Shown here piece by piece: positions 33,324 through 42,431 of a stretch of DNA of 64,000 nt. Under the pieces are notes generated by a model. That model was given only the letters and a program-made list of their open reading frames with translations, did no database searches and was not told the origin of the DNA. The stretch is from VAZQ01 sp034669045. Lineage in GTDB: Bacteria; Pseudomonadota; Alphaproteobacteria; Rhizobiales; Xanthobacteraceae. The stretch covers positions 1 to 64,000 of the forward strand of contig JAXDOD010000143.1 of NCBI GenBank assembly GCA_034669045.1, in the 5' to 3' direction. The position numbers and the translations under genes are program-made. Within the stretch, counting starts at the first letter, position 1; the number at the start of each line of letters is the position of its first letter.

Positions 33324-34598
33324 TCAGCCGACCAGGGCCGCGTAAGACAGAAAGCCCACCGTCGAGCCCGGCGCGACCGTCGTCACATCTTCCGGCAGCT
33401 CCACCAGGCCGTCGGTTTCCGTCAACGACGTGAGCACGCCGGCGCCCTCCTGGGCGTGCTTGTAGGCATCGATGCCGCCGTCGGCGGCGCGCGCGAGCTT
33501 GACGCGCACGTATTCGCGGCGGCCCTTGCGCTTGCTGTAGGCGAAGGCGGCGCGCACCGGCAGCGGCAGGAGCGGCACCGCCTGCGCGCCCGCGAGACGC
33601 AGCAGCAGCGGCCGCACCACGCGCGCGAAGGTGACGAAGACGGCGACCGGGTTGCCCGGCAGTCCGACGAAGGCCGCGCCGGCGGCCGCCTGGGCGCCCG
33701 GGATCACGCCCATCGCGACCGGACGCCCGGGCTTGATGGCGACGCGCCAAAACACCAGCTTGCCGATCGCTTCGACCGCGGCGCGCACATGGTCGGCCTC
33801 GCCGGTGGAGACGCCGCCCGAGGTGAGCACAAGATCATGCCCGGCGGCGGCCGCCGCGATCGCGCGCCCGAGCCGCTCCCGGTCGTCCGGCAGGATGCCC
33901 AGGTCGGTCGAGTTGGCGCCCAGGCGATCGATCAGCCCGGCGAGCAGATAGCGGTTGGCGTCGAACAGCGCGGCGGCACCCCGCGGCGCGCCGGGCTCGA
34001 CGATCTCGTCGCCGGTCGAGAACACCGCGACCCGCACGCGCCGGCGCACTTCAAGCGCGGTGAGCCCGACGGCGGCGGCGAGCGCCACGTCCTGTTCGTT
34101 GAGCCGCCGCCCGGCCGGCAACATCACCGAGCGGGCCGGCAGGTCCTCGCCGGCGAGCCGGCGGTTGGCGCCGCGCGCGAGGCCGGCCGGCACGATCAGG
34201 GCGTTGTCCTCGACGCGGACGTCCTCCTGCATGAACACGGTGTCGGCGCCCTCCGGCATGGGCGCGCCGGTGAAGATGCGGATCGCCGCGCCGGGCGCCA
34301 GCGCGCGGGCGGCGGAGCGGCCGGCGGTCACGCGCTCGCCGATCGCCAGCCGCGTCTCGTTCCCGGGCTCGAGATCGGCGTGCCGCACCGCGTAGCCGTC
34401 GACCGCGGAGTTGTCGAACGGCGGCAGGCTGATCGGCGCCACGACGTCGCTCGCGACCACGCGCCCGCGGGCGGCGTTGAGCGGCACGGCCTCGACCTCG
34501 ACGACCGGCACCACGCGCTCGGCGATCATGCGCTCGGCGTCGGCGATCGGCAGCAGCGGCCCGTTGAAGGCAAAGCAGTCGTCGGTGAGTTGCGCCAT
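33324..34598 (-). CDS. moeA: Molybdopterin molybdenumtransferase MoeA
   Basis: A 424-residue protein with canonical MoeA blocks: LPPFDNSAVDGYAVR, RIFTGAPMPEGADTVFMQED, VAVFSTGDEIVEPG, DLVLTSGGVSTGEADHVR and AFVGLPGNPVAVFVTF. It inserts molybdate (or tungstate) into adenylated molybdopterin. ATG 34598 overlaps the mobB stop by 1 nt. It is the most orthodox of three MoeA-family proteins in the window. Confidence 0.94.
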   Translation of the reverse strand: MAQLTDDCFAFNGPLLPIADAERMIAERVVPVVEVEAVPLNAARGRVVASDVVAPISLPPFDNSAVDGYAVRHADLEPGNETRLAIGERVTAGRSAARALAPGAAIRIFTGAPMPEGADTVFMQEDVRVEDNALIVPAGLARGANRRLAGEDLPARSVMLPAGRRLNEQDVALAAAVGLTALEVRRRVRVAVFSTGDEIVEPGAPRGAAALFDANRYLLAGLIDRLGANSTDLGILPDDRERLGRAIAAAAAGHDLVLTSGGVSTGEADHVRAAVEAIGKLVFWRVAIKPGRPVAMGVIPGAQAAAGAAFVGLPGNPVAVFVTFARVVRPLLLRLAGAQAVPLLPLPVRAAFAYSKRKGRREYVRVKLARAADGGIDAYKHAQEGAGVLTSLTETDGLVELPEDVTTVAPGSTVGFLSYAALVG

Positions 34599-35125
34599 CA
34601 GGAACGTCCCGGGTGCGCCGGCACGGCGTCGAGCGGCACGGCGTAGCGGAGCAGGATATCGACGATGCGATCGAGGTCGTCGAGGCCGACCACCGGCACC
34701 TTGACCGCCGGCAGCGGACAATCCGCCGCGATCGCAACGATGGCCGGATCGTCCGGCGCCAGCAGCGGCATGCCGACCGCCGCCCGATGCACTTCGAGCT
34801 TGGGATGCGGCGCGCGCTTGTAGCCTTCGATGATCACGAGATCGACCGGCGAGAGTTTTTTCAGCAGCGCGCCGAGAGCCGGCTCGGCCGCGGAGCGCAA
34901 TTCATGCACCAGCGCCCAGCGCCGGTCCGAGCCGACCAGCACCTCGGTCGCGCCAGCCAGGCGATGGGCGTGCGAATCCTTGCCGGGCCGGTCGACGTCG
35001 AAGTCATGATGGGCGTGCTTGAGCGTCGACACCGTGAGCCCGCGCGCCATGAGGCGCGGGATCGCCGCGGTGAGGAGGGTCGTCTTGCCGGAACCGCTCC
35101 AGCCGGCGAGGCCGATGATGCGCAT
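34598..35125 (-). CDS. mobB: Molybdopterin-guanine dinucleotide adaptor MobB
   Basis: A 175-residue P-loop GTPase: IIGLAGWSGSGKTTLLTAAI (Walker A), STLKHAHHDFDVDRPGKDSH, and LVIIEGYKRAPHPKLEVHR (Walker B region). MobB assists MobA in making the dinucleotide cofactor. It is the first gene of a two-gene leftward operon with moeA. Confidence 0.93.
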   Translation of the reverse strand: MRIIGLAGWSGSGKTTLLTAAIPRLMARGLTVSTLKHAHHDFDVDRPGKDSHAHRLAGATEVLVGSDRRWALVHELRSAAEPALGALLKKLSPVDLVIIEGYKRAPHPKLEVHRAAVGMPLLAPDDPAIVAIAADCPLPAVKVPVVGLDDLDRIVDILLRYAVPLDAVPAHPGRS

Positions 35126-35159
35126 GGCGGCATCATAGCAGCCACCGCCGGATTTGCCT

Positions 35160-35298
35160 CACGATGCCGCCGCGAACGCGGCGGGCTCCCTCTCCTGTTG
35201 AGAGGGCATGCACAGGTTTGTCCGTATGCGCAGCAAGCGCGGCAGACGCGGTGTGCTCCCCTTCCCGTTACGGGCAGGGGTCGGGGCTACGAGGGACC
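35160..35298. repeat. Mosaic palindromic intergenic repeat
   Basis: Holds CCGCCGCGAACGCGGCGGG (a perfect short hairpin near 35167-35185), CCCTCTCCTGTTGAGAGGG (about 35190-35208) and CCCCTTCCCGTTACGGGCAGGGG (about 35259-35281). These are the same motifs as at 29.2 kb. They separate mobB from the formate dehydrogenase operon and may act as its terminator. Confidence 0.55.
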
Positions 35299-35300
35299 GC

Positions 35301-36314
35301 CTACTCCGCCGGCTGCATCTTGCCTTCCGCGGGCGGCGTGCGGACGTGGCCCTTGGCGGCCTCTTGCTCGAGCCAGAGGATGTGGTGCTGCTTGGCCCAG
35401 TTGACGTCCACCTCGCCTTCCCACATGCCCTCGAAGGCGCCCTCCATCCCGATCGTGCCGATATAGATGTGGCCGAGCATGGCGGCGACGAACAGCGCGG
35501 ACACCACGCCGTGGACGATCTGCGCGAGCTGCATGCCCGCGATATCGGTCGCATAGAACGGGAATACCAGCAGGTAGCCGGTGGCCGCGACCGTGCCGCC
35601 GCCGAGCACCACGATCCAGTAGATCATCTTCTGGCCGGCGTTGAAGCGGTCCGCGGGCGGATGCCGGTGGCCGACGATGCCGCCGCCTTCCTTGAGCCAT
35701 TCGACGTCGAGCCGGGTCGGGATGTTCCCGGCAAGCCACATCAGGAAGATCACGACGACGCCAAGCGTGAACGGGAAGCTGACAAAGTTGTGCGCATATT
35801 TCGCCCATTGCGACCAGGCGGCGAATGCCTCCGGTCCGATCAGCGGCAGCAGCAGCTCCTTGCCGAACGTGATGTTGAGGCCGCTCAGCGCCAGCACGAT
35901 GAAGCAGGCCGCCGACATCCAATGCACGAAGCGCTCGAGGGCATTGAAGCGCACCAGCGTGCGCCCGGAGCGTCCGGCCTCGATCCGCACCATGCCGCGG
36001 ACCAGATAGAACAGCACCAGGAGACCAAGCATCCCGAGGATCGCGACGGCGGCGATCCACTTCAGTGTCACTTCATGAAACCGCCGCCAGTCGCGGCCGC
36101 GCGGCTGCTCGATCAGATAGGACTTGGTGTCGGGAAGCGAGCCGCGGCCCTGCACCCGGTTGAGCTCGCGCAGGAGCTGATCCTCCTTCACGGAGTCCGC
36201 GGTCGGGTTGACCTGCTGGGCGGCGGCCGGCGTCACCGGAGTCGCCAGCGCGGCGAGCAGGACGACGGCAAGGGTTGCGAGAATGGTGCAGATGCGGGTC
36301 ATGAATGTCGTCAT
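35301..36314 (-). CDS. Formate dehydrogenase gamma subunit (cytochrome b556)
   Basis: A 337-residue membrane protein with a signal peptide (MTTFMTRICTILATLAVVLL), a periplasmic stretch, and a four-to-five helix cytochrome b domain. RFNALERFVHWMSAACFIVL (haem-ligand His), AKYAHNFVSFPFTLGVVVIF and IVHGVVSALFVAAMLGHIYI (His ligands) match FdoI/FdnI. It passes electrons from the beta subunit to quinone. ATG 36314 has AGGAGG 5 nt upstream. It follows the beta gene after a 133-nt gap filled by a REP repeat. Confidence 0.9.
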   Translation of the reverse strand: MTTFMTRICTILATLAVVLLAALATPVTPAAAQQVNPTADSVKEDQLLRELNRVQGRGSLPDTKSYLIEQPRGRDWRRFHEVTLKWIAAVAILGMLGLLVLFYLVRGMVRIEAGRSGRTLVRFNALERFVHWMSAACFIVLALSGLNITFGKELLLPLIGPEAFAAWSQWAKYAHNFVSFPFTLGVVVIFLMWLAGNIPTRLDVEWLKEGGGIVGHRHPPADRFNAGQKMIYWIVVLGGGTVAATGYLLVFPFYATDIAGMQLAQIVHGVVSALFVAAMLGHIYIGTIGMEGAFEGMWEGEVDVNWAKQHHILWLEQEAAKGHVRTPPAEGKMQPAE

Positions 36315-36345
36315 CGATGCCTCCTTGCCGCCTCCAGCATTGGTC

Positions 36346-36446
36346 GTCATTCGGGGCCCGAGCGAAGCGAGGGACCCCGGAATCCATAACCACGGCTGCG
36401 GCGTATGGATTCCGGGCTCGCCACGTCGTGGCGTCCCGGAATGACC
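36346..36446. repeat. REP-like palindromic repeat
   Basis: The ends GTCATTCGGGGCCCGAGC (36347-36364) and GCGTCCCGGAATGACCG (36431-36447) are inverted near-copies, and two inner copies of GGAATCCATA/TATGGATTCCG (36379-36388 and 36404-36414) are inverted around a GC-rich loop. It is the typical 100-nt BIME of Bradyrhizobium-like genomes, and lies between the beta and gamma subunit genes, where it could adjust mRNA stability. Confidence 0.7.
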
Positions 36447-36447
36447 G

Positions 36448-37044
36448 TCAGGTCGCGATGGTCTCGCGGTAGGCGGTCTGCCATCCCCAGGCGCCGGAGC
36501 CATAGCCGCGCTTGATCACCCGCTCCTTGTAGATCTGGGCGATGATCTCGCCGTCGCCGGCCAGGAGCGACTTCGTCGAGCACATTTCGGCGCAGAGCGG
36601 CAGCTTGCCCTCGGCGAGACGATTGGCGCCGTACTTGACGTACTCGGCCTCGCTCCCGTCCGCTTCCGGCCCGCCCGCGCAATAGGTGCACTTGTCCATC
36701 TTGCCGCGCGAGCCGAAGTTGCCGACCTTGGGATATTGCGGCGCGCCGAACGGACAGGCGTAGAAGCAATAGCCGCACCCGATGCAGAGGTCCTTGGAGT
36801 GCAGCACCACCGCGTCGGCGGTGGTGTAGAAGCAATCGACCGGGCACACCGCCGCGCAGGGCGCGTCCGTGCAATGCATGCAGGCCATCGAGACCGAGCG
36901 CTCGCCCGGCTTGCCGTCGTTGATGGTGACGACGCGCCGGCGATTGATGCCCCAGGGCACCTCATTCTCATTCTTGCAGGCGGTGACGCAGGCGTTGCAT
37001 TCGATGCAGCGGTCGGCGTCGCAGAGGAATTTCATGCGCGGCAT
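36448..37044 (-). CDS. Formate dehydrogenase beta subunit (4x[4Fe-4S])
   Basis: A 198-residue ferredoxin-like protein with four cysteine clusters: CIECNACVTAC, CMHCTDAPCAAVCP, CIGCGYCFYACP and CTYC together with a later CAEMC. This is the electron-transfer subunit (FdoH/HybA type) connecting the catalytic subunit with cytochrome b. It lacks the C-terminal membrane anchor helix of E. coli FdnH. ATG 37044 starts MPRMKFLCDADRC and sits 14 nt after the alpha gene stop. Confidence 0.93.
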   Translation of the reverse strand: MPRMKFLCDADRCIECNACVTACKNENEVPWGINRRRVVTINDGKPGERSVSMACMHCTDAPCAAVCPVDCFYTTADAVVLHSKDLCIGCGYCFYACPFGAPQYPKVGNFGSRGKMDKCTYCAGGPEADGSEAEYVKYGANRLAEGKLPLCAEMCSTKSLLAGDGEIIAQIYKERVIKRGYGSGAWGWQTAYRETIAT

Positions 37045-37058
37045 GGTGTCATCCTCCC

Positions 37059-39998
37059 TCAAGCCGCTCTGATCTGGCAGAGCGTGGCCTTGGGTTCCTG
37101 CATTCCGGTGAACGGATCGTAGCCGTAGGTGGTGACCGTGTTCACGCTCTCGCCGAGCACGATCGGATCGCTTCCGGACGGATATTTGGAACGCTGGTCG
37201 ACGCCCTGGAACCAGCCGGCGAAGTGGAACGGCATCCAGGTCACGCCCTTGCCCACCCGTTCGGTGACCATCGCCTTCATGCGGCAGGCCTTGCCGCTTG
37301 CCATCTCCGGCCCCGAGACCCAGACCCAGGCGCCGTCCTTGATGCCGCGTTCGGCCGCGTCGGCCGGATGGAGCTCGATGAACGCCTCCTGCTGCAGCTC
37401 GGCGAGCCACTTGTTGGAGCGCGTCTCCTCGCCGCCGCCCTCGAATTCGACCAGGCGGCCCGAGGTGATGATCAGCGGGAACTGCCTGGCGATCCCTCTC
37501 TCCACGGCGGCCTTCTGCACGTCGAAGCCGACATTGGGCACGCGGAACTGAATCGCGTTCGGCAAGGTCGGATACTTGGCGACCAGGTCGGGCCGCGGCG
37601 TGTAGATCGGCTCGCGGTGCACCGGGATCGGATCGGGCAGGTTCCAGGCGTTGGCGCGCGCCTTGCCGTTGCCGTAATGGATGCAGCCGTGGTCCATGGC
37701 CACGCGCTGGATGCCGCCGGAAAGGTCGATCGACCATGAGACGGCGTCGGGAGCGTTGCCGCCGATGCGCTCGATCACGGTCTTCTCGGCCTCGCTGAGA
37801 TCCTTGTCCCAGCCGAGCTTCTTGAGCAGCCCGTAGGTGAATTCGGGATAGCCATCCTTGAGCTCGGAGCCGAGCGAGTAGGAGCCCTCGGCCAGGAGGT
37901 TGTGCTTCTCCTTGGTGCCGTCCGGAAGAGTGACCTCACGCTCGACGCCGAACCGGGCGCGGAACGTGCCGCCGCCGTCCTTCACATGAAGACTGGTGTT
38001 GTAGAGCGTGTGGGTGCCGGGATGCTTTAATTCCGGCGTGCCCCAGCACGGCCACGGCAGCCCGTAGTATTCGCCGCCGACGTCGGGCACGTCCTTGGCC
38101 GCGCGCAGCGTCACCAGATCGAACTTGGCCTGGTTCGCCATGTGCGTCTTCAGGCGCTCGGGCGACTGGCCGCAATAGCCGGTCGACCAGCCGCCGCGAT
38201 TGATCTCGCGCAGGATGTCCTCCGGCACCGGCCGGTCGGCCTCGACCTTGATGTTCTTGAACATCCGGTCGGCGACGCCGAGCTTCCTGGCGATGAGATA
38301 CATCGCCTCGTAGTCGTCCTTGGACTCGAAGATCGGCTTGATGACCTGCTCGCCCCACTGCAACGACCGGTTCGAGGCCGTGCGCGAGCCCGCCGTCTCG
38401 AACTGGGTGCAGATCGGCAGCAGGTAGGTGCCGTCCTTGCGCTCGCTCAGCACCGCCCAGGTGGTCGGATGCGGATCGGCCACCACCAGGAGGTCGAGCT
38501 TCTCCATGCCCTTGGCGGCTTCCGGCATGCGGGTGATGGTATTCCCGCCATGCCCGAACACCATCATGGCCTTCACGTTGTCTTTCTGCTTCACGTCGTC
38601 CTTGGGCAGCAGCGCCGCGTCGAACCAGCGGGTCGACGGAATGCCGGAGGCCTCCATGACGGCCTTCGAATCGAAGCGCGCCTGCATCCAGTCGTAGTCG
38701 GTCTCCCAGACCCGGCACCAATGCTTCCAGGCGCCCTCGGCGAGGCCGTAGTAGAGCGGCAGCGTCACGATATCGAGGCCGAGGTCGGTGGCGCCCTGCA
38801 CGTTGCAGTGGCCGCGGAAGATGTTGGCGCCGTTGCCGAAGCCGCCGACGTTGCCGGTGGCGAGCAACAGCAGGCAACTGGCGCGGACATTGGCGGTTCC
38901 GGTCGTGAACTGGGTCTGGCCCATCGCCCAGATCAGCGTCGAGGGCTTCTGCTTGGCGAAGGTCTCGGCGACGCGCTTGACCTGCGCCTCCGGAAGGCCG
39001 GTGACCCGCTCGACCTCGTCGGGCGTCCACTTCTCCACCTCCTTGCGCACGTCGTCCATGCCGTAGACGCGCTGCTTGATGAACTCCTTGTCCTCCCAGC
39101 CGTTCTTGAAGATGTGCCAGAGCATCCCGTAGATGGTCGCAATGTGGGTGCCGGGCCGCACGCGCACAAAGTCGGTGGCATGGGCGGCGGTCCGGGTCAG
39201 CCGCGGGTCGACGACGATGAAGTTCGCCCGGTTCATCTCCTTGCCTTCAAGCAGGTGCTGCAGCGACACCGGATGCGCTTCCGCCGGATTGCCGCCCATG
39301 AACATCAGCGTCTTGGCATTGCGGATGTCGTTGTAGCTGTTGGTCATCGCGCCGTAGCCCCAGGTATTGGCGACGCCCGCGACCGTGGTCGAATGGCAGA
39401 TGCGCGCCTGGTGGTCGACGTTGTTGGTGCCCCAGTAGGCCGCGAGCTTGCGGTAGAGATACGCGCCCTCGTTGGAAAACTTGGCGGACCCCAGCCAGTA
39501 GACCGAATCCGGACCCGACGCCTGGCGGATCGCCATGAGCTTGTCGCCGATCTCGTTGATCGCGGTGTCCCACGAGATCTTCTTCCACTGGCCGCCTTCG
39601 AGCTTCATCGGCGACTTCAGGCGGCGGTCCCCGTGCACGAGCTCGCGCACCGCGGCGCCCTTGGCGCAGTGCGAGCCGCGGTTGATCGGCGAATCCCAGC
39701 CGGGCTCCTGGCCGATCCACACGCCGTTCGACACTTCGGCGATCACCGTGCAGCCGACCGAGCAATGGGTGCAGATGTTCTTGCGGATGGTGACTTGCGC
39801 GCCGGCCGCCGGCGGCGGGCCGGCCTTGGCCTGGCGCACGCTCGCAAGCGGCAGCGCGCCGAGCGTCGCGAGCGAGCCGGCGACGAGGCCCGAGCGGCGC
39901 AGGAAGCTGCGGCGGTCGAGGCTGCCGTCGGATTGGCCATGCAGGGCGGCGGCGAGCGCGCCGCGGCGGGCCTGACGTTCTGTCCGTTTGATCAGCAC
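37059..39998 (-). CDS. Formate dehydrogenase catalytic (alpha) subunit, Cys-type
   Basis: A 979-residue molybdopterin oxidoreductase. A Tat signal (DRRSFLRRSG, residues 28-37) shows export to the periplasm. The proximal [4Fe-4S] ligands are C76, C79, C83 and C111. The metal ligand is C201 in ARICHSTTVAGVANTWGYGA, where E. coli FdnG has selenocysteine; the next residue is the conserved His. Later blocks include MGGNPAEAHPV, VVDPRLTRTAAHA, NIFRGHCNVQGATDLGL and FAGWFQGVDQRSKYP. It oxidises formate to CO2. Neighbouring tungstate uptake suggests W as the metal, but the sequence does not decide between Mo and W. Confidence 0.95.
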   Translation of the reverse strand: MLIKRTERQARRGALAAALHGQSDGSLDRRSFLRRSGLVAGSLATLGALPLASVRQAKAGPPPAAGAQVTIRKNICTHCSVGCTVIAEVSNGVWIGQEPGWDSPINRGSHCAKGAAVRELVHGDRRLKSPMKLEGGQWKKISWDTAINEIGDKLMAIRQASGPDSVYWLGSAKFSNEGAYLYRKLAAYWGTNNVDHQARICHSTTVAGVANTWGYGAMTNSYNDIRNAKTLMFMGGNPAEAHPVSLQHLLEGKEMNRANFIVVDPRLTRTAAHATDFVRVRPGTHIATIYGMLWHIFKNGWEDKEFIKQRVYGMDDVRKEVEKWTPDEVERVTGLPEAQVKRVAETFAKQKPSTLIWAMGQTQFTTGTANVRASCLLLLATGNVGGFGNGANIFRGHCNVQGATDLGLDIVTLPLYYGLAEGAWKHWCRVWETDYDWMQARFDSKAVMEASGIPSTRWFDAALLPKDDVKQKDNVKAMMVFGHGGNTITRMPEAAKGMEKLDLLVVADPHPTTWAVLSERKDGTYLLPICTQFETAGSRTASNRSLQWGEQVIKPIFESKDDYEAMYLIARKLGVADRMFKNIKVEADRPVPEDILREINRGGWSTGYCGQSPERLKTHMANQAKFDLVTLRAAKDVPDVGGEYYGLPWPCWGTPELKHPGTHTLYNTSLHVKDGGGTFRARFGVEREVTLPDGTKEKHNLLAEGSYSLGSELKDGYPEFTYGLLKKLGWDKDLSEAEKTVIERIGGNAPDAVSWSIDLSGGIQRVAMDHGCIHYGNGKARANAWNLPDPIPVHREPIYTPRPDLVAKYPTLPNAIQFRVPNVGFDVQKAAVERGIARQFPLIITSGRLVEFEGGGEETRSNKWLAELQQEAFIELHPADAAERGIKDGAWVWVSGPEMASGKACRMKAMVTERVGKGVTWMPFHFAGWFQGVDQRSKYPSGSDPIVLGESVNTVTTYGYDPFTGMQEPKATLCQIRAA

Positions 39999-40009
39999 GG
40001 GTGCCTCCC

Positions 40010-40231
40010 TCAGCTCGGATAGCGGTTGACCCGGTAGAAGGTCTTCACGTGTTCGGTTTCCTTGTAGCGGGCCTTGCGTTTCTCGCTGTTGGTCTCGGTG
40101 TCGGCGCGCGCCGCGCCGACCAGCGTCGCGCCGCCGGTCGCGGCGACGGTCGCTCCAGCGCCGAGGGTGCGAAGGAATTCACGACGGCCAAGCTGGGCAT
40201 CGCGGCCTGCCGGCTTGCGGCTTTTGCTCAT
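40010..40231 (-). CDS. Formate dehydrogenase-associated small Tat-signal protein
   Basis: A 73-residue protein with twin arginines (LGRREFLRTLGAGATVAATG) and a short mature part with KRKARYKETEHVKTFYRVNR. It is the formate dehydrogenase region TAT-target family (TIGR02811), always just upstream of the alpha gene. Gap to the alpha gene is 11 nt. A role as a small extra subunit or assembly factor is assumed. Confidence 0.87.
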   Translation of the reverse strand: MSKSRKPAGRDAQLGRREFLRTLGAGATVAATGGATLVGAARADTETNSEKRKARYKETEHVKTFYRVNRYPS

Positions 40232-40267
40232 TGCCGTAGTCCTCCCATGTCGCGCTCGACGCGCCGC

Positions 40268-41065
40268 TCAAGACGGCAGCGCGAAGGCTTCGGTCTCGAC
40301 GTCCATAAACACCCGGCCGAGCGTCCCGACGCTGCGATAGAAGCCGGCCGTCTCGGCCCGCTCCAGATCGGCGAAGAACCGCCCGATCCAGGGCGACAGA
40401 TGCTGCTCGAAGATGTTGCGATCGGAGCCCGCCGGTGCCGGCAGACGCCCGCCCGCAAGCCCGGCCATGATCTCGCACAAGATGGCGGCGTGATCCTCCG
40501 GCTCGGCTTGCCCGTCGGCGCGCTCGATCCCGAGCCGCGCAAGCGCCTCGCGCAATCGCGCCAACGGCCGCTCGTGCAGGAAGCCGGTGAGATAATACGA
40601 ACCGTAAGGCAGCAGTTCCCCGCGCCCCAGGCCGACGAACAGATTGAAATATTCCCGCTCGACCGCGTCCGCGCTGGTGCGGCTCGCCGCCTCCGCGATC
40701 GCCGCATGCGCAAGCCCGAGCGGGCTTGCATCGCCGCGCAAGCCGCCGAGGCGCGTGAGCAGGTCCGCATCCGGCGCGCGCGCCAGCAGCATCGCGAGCA
40801 GCGTGTATTCCCGCGCGCGCGCGGCATCGATCTCCTCGACGTCTCCGCCAGGGCCGCGATGAGGCTCGCCAGGATGAGGCTCAGCATAAAGGTCGGGCCG
40901 GAGCACCGCGCGATCGACGCCGGTGACGGCCTCGACCGTCAGCACGCGTTCTGCGGGAGTGCGCGACCAGTTGGAAACCGACGGCTGCGAAATGCCAATT
41001 TTTTCGGCAAGCGCGCCGACACCGCCAGCGACGCGGATCGCTTGATCGAGCCCCGGGTCCCGCAT
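40268..41065 (-). CDS. HTH-TorD fusion: chaperone with DNA-binding N-terminus
   Basis: A 265-residue protein in two parts. Residues 1-60 are a YdaS/Cro-type HTH (LDQAIRVAGGVGALAEKIGI followed by SQPSVSNWSRTPAERVL). Residues 80-265 are a TorD/DmsD-family chaperone with YFNLFVGLGRGELLPYGSYY and the EPEDHAAILCEIMAGL motif. TorD-type chaperones bind Tat signal peptides of molybdoenzymes until cofactor is loaded. The fused HTH suggests it also regulates the fdh operon it begins, reporting unloaded enzyme directly to DNA; this is inference. Confidence 0.85.
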   Translation of the reverse strand: MRDPGLDQAIRVAGGVGALAEKIGISQPSVSNWSRTPAERVLTVEAVTGVDRAVLRPDLYAEPHPGEPHRGPGGDVEEIDAARAREYTLLAMLLARAPDADLLTRLGGLRGDASPLGLAHAAIAEAASRTSADAVEREYFNLFVGLGRGELLPYGSYYLTGFLHERPLARLREALARLGIERADGQAEPEDHAAILCEIMAGLAGGRLPAPAGSDRNIFEQHLSPWIGRFFADLERAETAGFYRSVGTLGRVFMDVETEAFALPS

Positions 41066-41154
41066 AGCTTGTTTCTTTTTATTACAGTTTAATCTTAGGC
41101 AGACTGCGCTTCCGACGAATTCAGGTCAATCCCCGCAGGCTGTGAGCCGGAATT

Positions 41155-41919
41155 TTACTTTGGCAAGGCGCCACCGTGGCCCCGCGAAGCACGCGATTGA
41201 TCGCCCGGATAGTCTTCAGGTTCATGTTGCGCCGCAATAAGACCTTGGCGAACCGGCGGTAATTCATCACGCGGAGGCAATTCCGCGGACTTATGCTCCG
41301 GCGTGACTTGCGCCATCGCGGCTTTACTGTCCCCGCCGTCCCCCGGCCCGCTGCTCAGCGCGCCGCCCGCGGACTTGTCACCCGGGGATTTTTCTACAGA
41401 TTTCATATCCCCGGCGCGGCCGTGGATTTCCTCCGGCCTGCCCTCCGCAGCGACGTCGCCGATGATGCGGGCCACCATGCGCTTGAGGTCGTCGGTCATC
41501 TCGAGCGGCCCGAAACCCGCCATCGAGCCGGGCGTGTGGTAGTCCCAGTCGTAGTCGGCAAGGCCGACGAAATCGCGGATCTTGGGATCGGCCGCCCATG
41601 CGCGGCGCAGCGCCGCACGGGAAAATTCCGGCGGCACGCCGGGTGCGAGGAACGCGCGGATGTCGGTGTCGGGACCGATCGACTCGATCGGCGGCAGGCT
41701 CGCGGGATCGAACACCGGCGCGTCCGGCGCGACCGCAGGCGGCTCGGCTGGCGCCGCCGATGTGCGTTCTGTGCTCTCGCCTTCGCCGGCAGCTCCGCGC
41801 CCGGCCGCTGGCGGTTGCGCATCGGCATCCGCGCGCGGGCCGGCGCTCTCGTCGGCGTGCTCTTCGCTCTCGCGCTTGCGGCGCGACCAGCGCGACAGGA
41901 AATGATCCGGCTCGCTCAT
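41155..41919 (-). CDS. DUF3306 protein
   Basis: A 254-residue hydrophilic protein beginning MSEPDHFLSRWSRRKRESEE, the DUF3306 start. The FDPASLPPIESIGPDTDIRA and FLAPGVPPEFSRAALRRAW blocks are characteristic, then DYDWDYHTPGSMAGFGPL. The last third is low-complexity, Pro/Ser/Glu-rich. No enzyme motif. It overlaps the DUF3305 gene by 4 nt. The family co-occurs with formate dehydrogenase, so a maturation or assembly role is likely. Confidence 0.87.
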   Translation of the reverse strand: MSEPDHFLSRWSRRKRESEEHADESAGPRADADAQPPAAGRGAAGEGESTERTSAAPAEPPAVAPDAPVFDPASLPPIESIGPDTDIRAFLAPGVPPEFSRAALRRAWAADPKIRDFVGLADYDWDYHTPGSMAGFGPLEMTDDLKRMVARIIGDVAAEGRPEEIHGRAGDMKSVEKSPGDKSAGGALSSGPGDGGDSKAAMAQVTPEHKSAELPPRDELPPVRQGLIAAQHEPEDYPGDQSRASRGHGGALPK

Positions 41920-42431
41920 TCGCCGGGATCCTTCTGCATCGGTCCGCGCCGCGCCAGCGCCTGCGGATCGGCGCGCTCGCGCTTGCGCTTGACGAAGGGC
42001 CGCTCGACGTGGTGCTCGGCGACGAACGCTTCCACGATCTCGCGCACGGCCGCCGGCATCGGCACCGCCTCCACGACATCGTCTCCCACCTGGGTGAAGG
42101 ATTCGCCCTCGGCCGGGTCGGCCGTCACCGCAACAATGTCGTAGGGCGGCTCGACCCCGGTGGCGCGCAGCGCGACCCACAGCGACGGCACGGCAGCGAG
42201 ATTGTCTCGGTAGTGGGCGGTCTCGGTGCGATAGAGCTCGATCTCGGCGGCGCCGGCATAGAACATCGTCCGCTCGGCGTCGGCGGACAGGACCGTCCAG
42301 GGCGCGGCCTGCGCCAATCCGGGCAGCACCGTGACCGGCTGCCAGACGAAATCGACCCATGGGTTCATGGCCTTGCGGCGCTCTACCACGACGCCGACCG
42401 CGATCCGCGCGAGCGGGGTTGCGTTGCTCAT
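41916..42431 (-). CDS. DUF3305 protein
   Basis: A 171-residue protein with MNPWVDFVWQPVTVLPGLAQ and AEIELYRTETAHYRDNLAA, hallmarks of DUF3305. The C-terminus is basic and rich in Arg/Lys. It lies between DUF6352 and DUF3306 genes, with 4-nt overlaps on both sides. Function is unknown; the operon places it in formate dehydrogenase biogenesis. Confidence 0.88.
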   Translation of the reverse strand: MSNATPLARIAVGVVVERRKAMNPWVDFVWQPVTVLPGLAQAAPWTVLSADAERTMFYAGAAEIELYRTETAHYRDNLAAVPSLWVALRATGVEPPYDIVAVTADPAEGESFTQVGDDVVEAVPMPAAVREIVEAFVAEHHVERPFVKRKRERADPQALARRGPMQKDPGE

